Below are positions 13,401 to 25,400 of a DNA stretch of 64,000 nt, piece by piece; positions within the stretch are counted from its first letter, which is position 1, and each line of letters begins with the position of its first letter. The notes beneath the pieces are model-generated. The model saw only the letters and a list, made by a program, of their open reading frames with translations, had not been told where the DNA came from and ran no database searches. The DNA comes from Liolophura sinensis (lineage: Eukaryota > Mollusca > Polyplacophora > Chitonida > Chitonidae), in NCBI RefSeq assembly GCF_032854445.1, contig NC_088300.1:23851608-23915607 (forward strand), read 5' to 3'. The position numbers and the translations under genes were made by a program.

Positions 13401-16400
13401 GTAAAACATTAAAAACTTGATGAATTTTATGATTTATGGTAAGTGATATGTGCACAGGACATCAACAATGGAACATCCTCGTCTTGCTATTGTGCTTTAC
13501 ATGTATGCAAAACTGGAGCTCAATACATGCAATACTATTTGAGATATCACCTATTAATATACATTTACTTCTTTTGAACGTCAACAATAACTCTCAGGGT
13601 ACGACACAAGCTACAAGCACAAGCTAATGGGCAGAGTATGATAATCTCACTTCAATAAGTCCGAGCGGTAAGTCCTCCTGGTGGCTAAGGAAGTTGTGTT
13701 CATCATTGATCACTGCAACCAAGAGGATAAAATAAAATCTCTTTTCTTAAATGGCTTTTAATTAACACATTAATCACTGGTGCAAGAGAATTTCCAAAAG
13801 TCTTTAGAAATATCAGTTTATTAACAAGATTTGGACATGCAAGAATCAACACCACACCAAACTGATGCAAACAACAGTATAAATCATTACAAACAGAACA
13901 AATTAAAGCATGAAAACCTTTTTATCTCTGAATATCCCGGTGAATACAATTAATACTACTTAACAGAATGTGAGTGAACCACATCTCCATGTACATGTAC
14001 CTTTTGCAGTAAATTTACTTTCTTAAATACTCTATATACGAGTTGAAGTTCAGCTCAAGCTAGCTTCCTCTCCTATCATATGCAGGCAACCTGCGAATTT
14101 CCCCTGGGCTCTGCCAGGTTTCCTCACACCACAATGCTAGCCACCGTCGTATAAGTGAAATATTCTTGAGTACTGTGTAAAACATGAATGAAATAAATAC
14201 ATCACATAAATACTCTAAATACATACACTAATGTTTGGCTTAAGACTTTTAGAAGCCTTGACAACACTAGCTGATGTTTTAGAAATAGTGCATGTATTTC
14301 CAAATACAAAATACTAAATTATATGTATATGAATAATTGGATCTTCTTAAAGACAAATTAAAATGACTTCCTTGTAAATGTTATCACTCCATGGTTGTGA
14401 AGTGGAGATAGTGGACACTAAATGCACAGTCAGCTACTCTAAAGTGATAAATTATCTTAATCTGAAGTGTCATATCACAGTAATCTCAGCTCAGGAATCT
14501 TTAGGCATACACTTATCTGACCTACATGTTCATGTACAAATCCAATGACCATGAGAGGATATTCCAAGGCATTGTAAATCTTCATGATTACTTTCTTTTT
14601 ATGCACAATATACTCAACAAGGCATGTTTTCCCTTAAAAAATGCTTAAATATACTCCAATAGAGCATGTGACAGAGCTAAATAAACAAACAAGACACTTC
14701 AGTTCTTGCATAACATTTATGAAGAGTACTATAACAATATACAGCTATACCACCCAGTTCAGGATCATATCAATCTTAAATGATTCTCAGGGGGCTTGCA
14801 TGGCTGAGGGGGTTAGCATGCCAGCAATGACCAATGAGCCTTTCACCAATGCGGTTGCTGTGAGTTCAAGTCCAGCTCATGCTGGCTTCCTCTCCAGTCA
14901 CAAGTGGGAAGGTCTGCCAGCAGCCTGCGAATGGTTGTGGGTTTCCCCTGGGCTCTGCACAGTTTCCTCCCACCATATTGCTGGCCGCTGTCATATAAGT
15001 GAAATATTCTTGAGTACGGCGTAAAATACAAATCAAATAAATAAACGGTTCTAAATCACAGAACTGAGTCAGTCTGTGAGCCCAGATGCGCTAAAGCTGG
15101 TACCATTCATAGGGTGCGATATACCCTATCAACTTCTTGAATGACACAAGTCAAATGACAATAAAGCAAGCTCTATTTTCCTACAAATTTCTACTAAAAT
15201 TGCTTGATAGTTAAAACATGATGATCTTGTTGAATTTTGGGCCTGAAAGAAGTTTAAGAAATGTTAGTTTCATTTTAATCGATGTTTACCCCACCCTCAC
15301 TGAAGTCAGATCTCTATACTGAACATTTTATTTCCCAAGCTTGAACTCACAACAACCACATTTACAAGGGGCACCCAAGTAATTCTACTGCGCTAACAGT
15401 AGAGTTAATGCCGGGTAAATTGGTATACACCAAGGTAAATTCTTACAATCTGCAAATCTGGTAAAGTAGCCAGAGAGACAAAAAGGTTATCTACATTAGT
15501 GATTGCATAAGAAACTGTAGCCCTACAAGAAAGGCTTGTACAAATCCATGTTAACAGGAGGACAGAATGAAGTCAACCTGAATATGTATCCACAAAACAG
15601 GAAAACAATAAAAATCGCCAGAGGAACCCAATACCCTTCTTGTTCTCCTACATATAGGCAGGCATGCGCATAAAAACTGTAGCTCTACATGCAACTTTTC
15701 TTGATTACAAAAATGGTAAATCTGGCATAGTCCATAAATCTCATAGGCAATAAAGTCATAGAAACCCTGTATACAAGAAATTGTTGCCGTGCATGGAGGC
15801 TTAATTTGTAGAGAACATGTTTACTACAGAAACCAAACTGAAGTCTATATAACTGGCAAATTTTTGAACTGAAAGGCTATCAATTAAAATCATTAAAAAC
15901 ATTCACAAAAAACTTAACCTGCCATCTGAGAATACGCATTTAAACACCATACCTTAAACAAGGAAGGGAACAAAAGCCTAACCTTCAATCCATGTGTGAC
16001 AGCCCAACATACAAGAGCTAACAAAAAAAGCTTAACCTGCCATCCAAGAATGTGCATTTACACACCATACCTTATACTAGGGAGAAAAAAAAACCTAACC
16101 TTCAATCCATGTGTAATAGCCCAATAAACAAGAGCTAAAAAAAAAACCTTAACCTTCCATCCAAGTACGTGCGCTTACACACCATACATGTACCTCAGAC
16201 TCGAGAGCTAAAAAAAAAAGTTTAACCTTCAATCAGTGAATGAAAGCTCATTATGCATGTACAGGAGCTGAAAGAAAAAGCTTAGCCTTCAATCCATGTA
16301 TGAGAGCCCATTATACAGGAGCTAAAAAAAAAAGCTTAACCCTTTTACTGGTGATTTTTTTCCAGTCGCCCAGTACCATTCGGTGAATTATTTTGCGGAA

Positions 16401-19400
16401 ATACTTAAAAATACGACAATGCACAAACAGTTCGCCCAGAAATGAAATGACACTATTATTTCTGTATCCAGTGTTTATTAATCATTACTATGATTACAAC
16501 AAATGCTTCCAGAGGTGCAACAGTCATGAATTTGCTACAAGTTTGTCATATTACTGGCCCTATTTGTGGTATTTTTCAAAGCACTGATTGCGGCACAGCC
16601 CAACTCCACAGTCCTTACACCACGTACCAATTCTGCTTCCTTGGTAACCTAAACCAGATTGTCTAGATTTGGCACAAACAACACATTTCCTTCTTTTGCC
16701 ATCTGGTATTTTACTGATGAAATGCCTGGCTGACTTTCTTGCCAGTGGATCACCAATACTTGGCCTGCCTACCTTCCTGCGTGGCTCCTCATACCCACCA
16801 ATAAGTCCCTCTACAACTGATATGGTAAATTTCAAGTGTGTCATAGGAATTCCTTGTATGTTGGAATTTTCCTTGTACAAGATGTAGGCATTTGTAAGGG
16901 TTCTATCAAGCAAGTGAAACACAATCTTTCTCCAACATTTTCTACTTTTTAGTTCACAAGAATATTGATCTGTCATCTGGTCAGATTTATCAACACCACC
17001 CATACCGGCATTGTAGTCAATAACGACATTGGGTACAGTCTTCTTTACCTTGTTATGATTTTCTTTTTCAACTGTTCCAGCATTTGAAATAGTAGATAAA
17101 AGCCTGACCTGTTTTCTGTCCATCCAATTTACTGCCAAAATCTGTCCTTTGCGTTGGCAAACCATATCACCTTTATGTTTCAAAGTTTTCTTTATAGGGT
17201 CAGGCAGTCCCACACGGTTTGACCTGACAGTACCAGTCACATATATCTGTTTATCCAGCATATGTTCACACAGTGGAAGGCTTGTGTAGTAATTATCCAC
17301 TACAAGATGGTGATGTTTTCCACCATGATTTTCCAACAACCTATCACACACATCGAATGGCTGACCATGATTTGAAACTTTCATATTGGCAACATGATAT
17401 ATGGTTTCATACACATAACCACTGTTAGAATCTGCAAGGGAATACTCTTTGGGTCCCCATTGGTGGTGTTTTTTTATGCGAATGTAATTGACCAGTGTGT
17501 GCCTGCCCTTGAATCCAACAATTGATTCATCAATAGAAATAACAGGGCCCAAATCATACTCCCTTGCCCATGACTCATTGAGAAAATTCAATATTGGTCG
17601 AAATTTATACTGAGGGTCATAGTCTCGATCTCCGCGTCTTGGTTCATTTTCACTATCAGAGCAATGCATGAAGCAAAGAATATTCTCAAATGTCTGAAGT
17701 GTCATGACACGCCTAAACACTGGAGTGTCCTGTGAAAAATTAGTTGAATTCCAGTACTCCGCAATGCTGTGCTTACGAACAAGTCCCATGTTGAAGTACA
17801 GTCCAACAAAAGCACGCAGTTGTGATACATCCATTGAATTCCATTTGTGATACCGTGAATGCTCCTGAAGCACACCAGCTTTTCTCAAACTAAAGCTGTA
17901 GTATTTGTTAGTCTCATCAACAATGAAATCCCAAAGTGACTGTCCATCAGGCTGGGAGCATTGGAAAAATCTGTCAAAATAGTCAACTGGTGGTGTGTCC
18001 TGTGGCGGGTTCCATACTGGTCCTCTGTGTGACACAAAGTCATTCACGTTTGGAGGCTGGTCTTGTTGCAAGTTTCGAACAGTTTGCCAAATATCATAAT
18101 CCACTGAATCATTGGAGCGATCACCATTGTCAGCAACCCCAAGACCTGCATCCCCATGCCCGTGGTCAGTTTGTTCAACCACATCACAGCTGTCAGAATT
18201 TCCCATATGCACAACGTTACGGTTACTTCCGGGTTCACTATCGTCCGGTTCAGACGACGAATCTGAATCCTCATAGCGAAATTCACTCACATCCATGTCA
18301 CTGCCAGAGTCGTGGCTGTCAGAAGAATCATCAGGATCGTCTAAAAGGCTCACAACTTGCCTGACATCGTATAAGCGTACCCGTTTTCGCACTGACCGGC
18401 GTGGTGTTGGACCTGGCGCCGCCATTTTGAAACCGCAACCTACAAACTCGCCAAATTCCGGCTAAAACGGTCTCTGATTTGCTCCAAAGTGTTGTGTCAG
18501 CTCGGCACAGTGTCTATGCACTACATGGCGCAGAGATAAAACTTGGCCCTGTATGGAGTTTGTTCCCAGAATGCATTCAAATCACTATGGCAGGAAACGA
18601 CAATAATGTCGCTCTACCAGTAAGCCTGGGGCGACAAAAATGTCGCTTTACCGGTAAAAGGGTTAACTGGACACCAACACCAACCCTGACAATGACACTT
18701 ACGCTGTTCTCACAATACCTCGTCTTGCTTCGTACATGCAAGCTAAAAGACTTTAGCATCAATACTTAAGCGTTGGAATTAAAAGCACAATTTTAGTTCC
18801 ACAATTTTTATGTGCTTCAGAAAGAGCAGTTTTTAAGGAAACTCTATAGGTAAAGTAGAGTAGTAACAAGTAGACAAATGAGTTACCCACGTTCAATGCT
18901 GTCATCAGCTTGTTCTGGTTCAGGCTCAGATGCAAGGGCTGCAAGCTTACTTAGGCTTAACAGGGTCTGAAAGGAATATACAGTAAATGTCCTAAAATTA
19001 TGTCCAAAAACTGCAAATTAAAGGCAAATATAAGATGTTACAAAATGCTCAAAAAACTCCATATTAAAGGCAAATAAAAGATGTTACCAAATGCTCAAAA
19101 AAACGCATATTAAAAGCAAATATAAGATGTTACAAAATATTACTTTCACTGCTAAAACTTGCAAACAAACCTGAAAATAGAATTTTATCCTTTTCTCACT
19201 TGTATTCAGGTGAAACTAGAAGTTTTTAAAAGTATATTTATCCGAATTCACTAGACCTACTGGCTTTATCACGTTCCATCATGTCTGTTACAAAATAAAA
19301 CGCCATTAAGTTCATGACACCAACTATCATCAATGTCGGTGACGCGGATCACTATAACGGTTTGTTTATTCATTTTATTTCATTGAGTTTTATTCCATAC

Positions 19401-22400
19401 TCAAGAATTTTTCATCTATATGACAGTGGTCAGAATTATGGTGCAACAAAACCAGGCTCAGGAAACCCACAACCATTTGCACGTTGCTGGCAGACCTTCC
19501 CACATACGACCAGAGTGGAAGCCAGCTAGCATGAGCTTCACTTGAACACAGCTATTGCACTGTTGAGAGGCTCCTGGGTCCTTGTGCTGCGCTATCACTC
19601 TAACCACCAAGTCACAAAGGCCCTATAAAGATTTATGACACCAACTATCATCAAGTTTGAGACAAATCTACTGCCTGAAATTAAGTCTGTGATACATCAA
19701 CTAACATGAAATGTGAAAAACCACATGTAATAAAGTACTGACAAGTTTAGGACAGTACTGTCATGACACAGTACAAACAATCAATTCTGTGACAACCACA
19801 GTATGATCAAGTTGTGAGTTTACCTTTCTCTTGGCTACGGACCCTCTCTCCTCTAGCCCCAGCTGTAGTAAAGTAGTGTGAGCCTGTCAACACAGCATTG
19901 TCACAAATAAGACTTACGCATTTCTTCTACTGACGTTTCTTTTAATGGTGCAGATTTACTGCACAATCTGTCCTAAAATTTAGTTGTGTTAACACTTCTT
20001 TTAAGCTTCATTCCATGAGACATGTTTTCACAAAAAAAAAAACATTTCTTGCAGGTTTTTAACTAAGGCTGCACAAAGTCGACTGTTTGCTAAGATACAG
20101 GTAGAGCCAAAAATGCATAAGGTGAACATCTTACATTATTGCTGTTGGGACTTTCACCACTAATTTGGCCATTTCCTTTCACAGAAATGTGTTCATCTCT
20201 ATACTGCTGCTTCACTGAAATGTCGCTCTGAACATACCAGATGTGACACTGTAGCGGTCATAGTATGGTCTCACATACTGGGCCAATTGTCCAAGTTAAC
20301 TTTCTTTACAGTACTTTGGTTTGTACACTATGAACGGAATCCTGATCTTCCGCTTGTGATGCAGATGTTCAAATCACTTTCAGTTCACAGCCTACATTTA
20401 GATACAGTCAAGGTTTACACTATTTGCTTGGGATTTAACACATTTTACCTCTAGAGTATTTCACCTTTTCATCACAACTGCCATAAGGAGTAAACAAGGG
20501 ATGAATGGGAAGCACACTAAGGGGAGATAATCACAAGTAAAAAGCAACAGTATCATATTGGGAATGTTCATGAATTTGGCCAGGGACAGGTTGTTCAAAA
20601 GATTATTAAATCTTAAGATAAATTAAAATCTTAAAGTTAAGGCCCATTTTGGAACCCTGATCTTCTGCTTGCAATGCAGATTTTTAAACCACTTTCATAG
20701 TTAGAAAGTTTAGGTGGGTTTCCCCGAGCTCTGCTCGTTTTCCTCCCACCATAATGATGGCTGCCATCGTATAAGTGAAATATTCTTGAGTACGGCATAA
20801 AACACCAATCAAATAAATAAATAAATAAATAATTAAATAAATAAATAAATAGAAAGTTTAGGGCAATCATGATATTTCACTGTGGCAAATAACCTTTATT
20901 TTGAAACACCCCAGTTGATTTTGGTATCAACTGCTGCCGCATCATATATAAATCATTCAAGAACAAACTGGGATATTATGAAATGAGAATGGTAACAGTT
21001 AACATTGATTTGTCAATATACTTACAGCAGAGAAGTTGTTAGCAGCAATATCATGAACCCAGCTGAGGTAACGATTATTCCCTGACTTCAGGAACTCTGA
21101 CAACTCAGACTGATCACGCACAGGCATGGCCAGAAGCTTCCCACGTTTACCTGACGGGGCAAACAGAGGGTTAACCTTACAACAGAAACTCAAAACGGTA
21201 ATCAATCTCATCATTTATTTATTTATCTGATTGTAGTTTTGAGTAATAACCCAGAACAATCCTCTCAAATGTTTCCAAATATTGGTTGCAGAAGCGGTTG
21301 AAGAGGCTGAAGAATCAGGGCAGCTTACAATGCTTTCTAATACAAACTTACCTTCTTGTAACCATCCTCATCTGGGAAAAAAATGCCATTTTGGGAGAGA
21401 AAAATTGCAGAGCCAGAGGAAGCCAGACAGTCGGAGAAAATAAGGCAGTCAGAGAAAACCCCCACAATGTACCCAGCAAACCTCCTAACATAAACCAGCA
21501 GCACAGCCCAGAAAGACGCCATGATTTCATTTGTTGATGGTTTGACATGTCCGTCCAATCACAATACCCAAACTGAGAAATTCCTAATTCAAAATTCCAT
21601 AATGCACAAGTATTTACAGCAAAACCTACCTTCCTTAAGATACCACTTGAAAAGGGTTTCTGAAAAGCCCTGCAAAGATAAAAAATAAAATCTTACCAAA
21701 AAATTCTGGAGGTATATTGAAAGCAATACATGTAGAATACACCAAAATAACAGTCCAAAAAAAACAATAAAAATGACCAAAAACTCATACTTGATCTGCA
21801 CTGAAAAACTGTCCAAAACCAGAAATGTACTTGTATATGAGATCACTCAGTTGAGAGGGCAGGACTTCAGGTGCTTATTTGCCATAAACAACTGGGTTTA
21901 CTATAATCACCTTAAACGACCATAAATTCCATCCATGACTAATGTGCTCATTTTTCCGGATTCTGAGAGTTCTATTGATTTTAGAAAGGTGTTTTGATGT
22001 TTGCTTGGAACATGAGATGACATTCTACTGGAAAATTCTGAGTTTCAGCACCAAAAATAATATTTTGTTACATTTATTAGTCTCTAAAAATGCACTTTTG
22101 TGGGCGAAATTTTAGGTCATTTAAGGTTGGTCCCATGTACAGGTGTATAACAGACATCAGTGGTACATAGCACGGACTTACCCTGTTAGCAAACTGTGTG
22201 ATGTATCTGTCCAGCCTGTCCTGTTTATTTGTCGTTTCACAGATTTTAATCAATGTAGGGAAATCGTAGTACTTCTCCGCTAATGAGGCTGCTCTCTCAT
22301 ACTCTTCATACTCAACTGAAAGATGCAGGATTTACATAACGGATTTATGAAACATGGATTTAGATGTGAAATTGTGATCATGTCAAGTCTTGATATTTAA

Positions 22401-25400
22401 GCCAATAATATAGAAATGTTCACAGCCTGCATTCAGATATAGTCATAGTTTACACTTCACAATTTGCCTGAGATTTAACACATTTTAACTCAAGAATATT
22501 AACCTTTCACATCAACAGCTATAAGTACTACACAAGGGATGAATGTGGGGAACACTAATGGGAGAAAACTGCAAACCGAAGATTTCAGTCATCAATTTGC
22601 CCAGGAACTGATTGTTCAAATCGGTACAAAACTACATGTAGTTGAATTTCAGTCAATCCTGAAGTTAATACTAGGCTTAACAGTTAACTGACTCTTGAAC
22701 AAAGGTGTTTCTGAATTTTTCGGGTCAAAATTTGAGATACCACTTCAGAAATTACTTTTTGCCCTAGAACACCTCATCAATGTTATCTTAAAACCAATAT
22801 ATCAAAATATCAACTTCCTTCACCAAAAACAAAGCATTCTGACGAAGTTTTAAATTTTGACTTAAGATAGAAATCTCTTTCCTTCACCAAAAACAAAGCA
22901 TTCTGACGAAGTTTTAAATTTTGACTTAAGGTTGTAACAGTACATACTGAATGGCTGCAGTAAAGCCTGTCTGTCCTCTTCGTATTTCCTTAACACCTGA
23001 TCCAGCCTTTCCTTCTGTCCCTCCTCTCTTTGCTCTCGGATAGAATCCAGTTGACATGAGTAACCATTCAGGATGAAGTCTGCCAGTGCCAGGGCTTGCT
23101 GGAAAAGTCCGCTCCTTGTGTCCATGTCCTTAGCTTCTGGTACAGCATTCTCAATTGTCAGCGTAAACTGAATCATGACAAACAATCCTTACAAAGAGTT
23201 GACAAACCAATCAATGTGCACGCAGCAAAACTGCCCTATTTCTTGGGGCAACGGGTCTCCTCATTTTAGCCAATATATATATATAATTGTAACAGGAATA
23301 TTAGGTTTCCTTTCTCACATGGTTAGACCATCTAATGAACAGCATACTCATATCTTTTTTTCCAAAGGCCTGGTAAAGAAATGTAATATTCTACTTTCCA
23401 CACTACTAATATCTGTCCCAAAAATTAGACGAATAAGAGTACTTAAGTTAAATCCTGCACAGGAAACATAAATGGAATGGTATTATCACTGGAATGAATG
23501 ATGGCACTGTGGACCACTAACTACGAATAGAATGCTAAGTTAGAGCTGAATCTGTTTATTCTGTTATTACAACTCTGTGACAACTATTCATTACATCTGA
23601 CACAACAATAATTCTGATGCAAATGTGTTATTACACTATGAGAGAGAAGAGATTCATTACATCTGACACAACAATAATTCTGATGCAAATGTGTTATTAC
23701 ACTATGAGAGAGAAGAGATTCATTACATGACACAACAATAATTTTGATGCAAATGTGTTATTACACTATGAGAGAGAAGAGATTCATTACATCTGACACA
23801 ACAATAATTCTGATGCAAATGTGTTATTACACTATGAGAGAGAAGAGCCTGTTGTAAGGTACCTCACTTCATGGCCAGAGAATGCTAAGGTCAATTATTA
23901 ATTTGCTCATTGGCTAATACATTTACAAAGCTACCATTCTAAGTACCCTGAGGTGTTCCGTGAATTTTAAATGTCTGGCTCAAGTTAAGAAGAAAAATTC
24001 AATCACTTGTTCTCTTTTCTGGGTGAACAGTACATGTTGAGAGGGTTTACAAGTTCCTTCATTTAAACAATAAACAGACAGGCCTTCCATGAAACAAAGC
24101 ATTTATTTCCATCATTACTTTTAACTGATGCCACAAAAATCAATCAAAACAAAATCTGCCAATATAAGGCCTTCTATGAAACAAAGTATTTCTTTTTATT
24201 ATTACTTTTAACTGATGCTGTGAAATTTAATCAAAACCAAATCTGCAAATTTAAGCCACAAAAACTGCAAAATGAACTGAAATTATCACCCACTGTTGCT
24301 CACTGGTGTTCACAGATCTTGTGTTTTTATAATGGTTGCAGATTTAATCAAGTTTATAACGCACCTGTCTATGGAGGACGGTACGAGCACCTTTAACCCC
24401 AAGAGATGACGTCCACGGGCAGTACTCTGGCAGTCTCCCTTTGGCACCAGCCTCTGACTGGTACATTTCTGCACTGGTCATACGGTACTGAAGCGCTTCA
24501 TGAATCATTCCCTGAAAGATGGAAAATAAAAACAAAAAACAGAAACATGAGAGTTTACTATCAGAGAGATAAAAATTGTATTGAGATACATGTACATGGA
24601 CATCATACAAAAACCATACAGCACATGTTAAGCTAATTGGTTCTGTCCTGGATATTTGAACTCTGCGAAAAGCAAAACTTTATGTATTTGTTTTCTGTAC
24701 TCATCAAGTAAAATAACACAGCCTAAATCAATGGATTAGATCTTTTTAATACCTAAGGTCTACTTCTAGATGAACTCACCTCAATGATGGTGTCTATGGT
24801 CATGACCAGATTCACCTACAGCTACCTGAACTCACCTCAAGAATAGTGTTTATAGTCATGGTCCGATTCACCTCCCACTACCTGAACTCACCTCAAGAAT
24901 GGTGTTTATAGTCATGGTCCGATTCACCTCCCACTACCTGAACTCACCTCAATGATGGTGTCCATGGTCATGACCAGACTCACCTCCAGCTACCTGAACT
25001 CATCTCAATGATGGTGTCCATGGTCATGACCAGATTCGCCTCATACTACCTGAACTCACCTCAATGATGGTGTCTATGGTCATGACCAGACTTACCTCCA
25101 GCTACCTGAACTCATCTCAATGATGGTGTCCATGGTCATGACCAGATTCACCTCATACTACCTGAACTCACCTCAGTGATGGTGTTTGTGGTTATGACCC
25201 CATTCACCTCATAGTACCTGAACTCATCTCAATGATGGTGCTAATGGTCGTGACCAGATTCACCTCCAACTACCTGAACTCATCTTGATGGTGTTTATGG
25301 TTATGCCCAGACTCACCTCATACTACCTGAACTCGCCTCAATGATAGTGTTTAGATTCATGACCCCATTCACCTCATACTACCTGAAATCACCTCAATGA

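Larger units (their letters stand above)
12163..18890. other. NUP133 introns 28-30, non-coding content
   Basis: Between exons 31 and 28 the sequence holds exons 30 and 29, two family A SINEs (about 14040-14205 and 14788-15045), a degenerate array at 15930-16335 and the piggyBac element. The stretches 12163-12877, 12935-13650, 13713-14038 and 15046-15929 show nothing else I recognise. Confidence 0.45.

Noticed and set aside
14641-15024. 127-codon + strand frame
   Set aside because: Its second half is the SINE at 14788-15045; the frame is incidental.
17936-18364. 142-codon + strand frame inside the transposon
   Set aside because: Antisense shadow of the acidic, Ser/Asp-rich N-terminus of the transposase.
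16560-18425. Domesticated PGBD host gene
   Set aside because: The coding region is still enclosed by terminal inverted repeats and TTAA duplications, so it is a transposon copy, not a host gene, on present evidence.
22862-22947. Extension of NUP133 exon 23 into the flanking duplication
   Set aside because: The donor TCA|GTATGT at 22948 gives the right phase for exon 24; the extra codons are unspliced intron.
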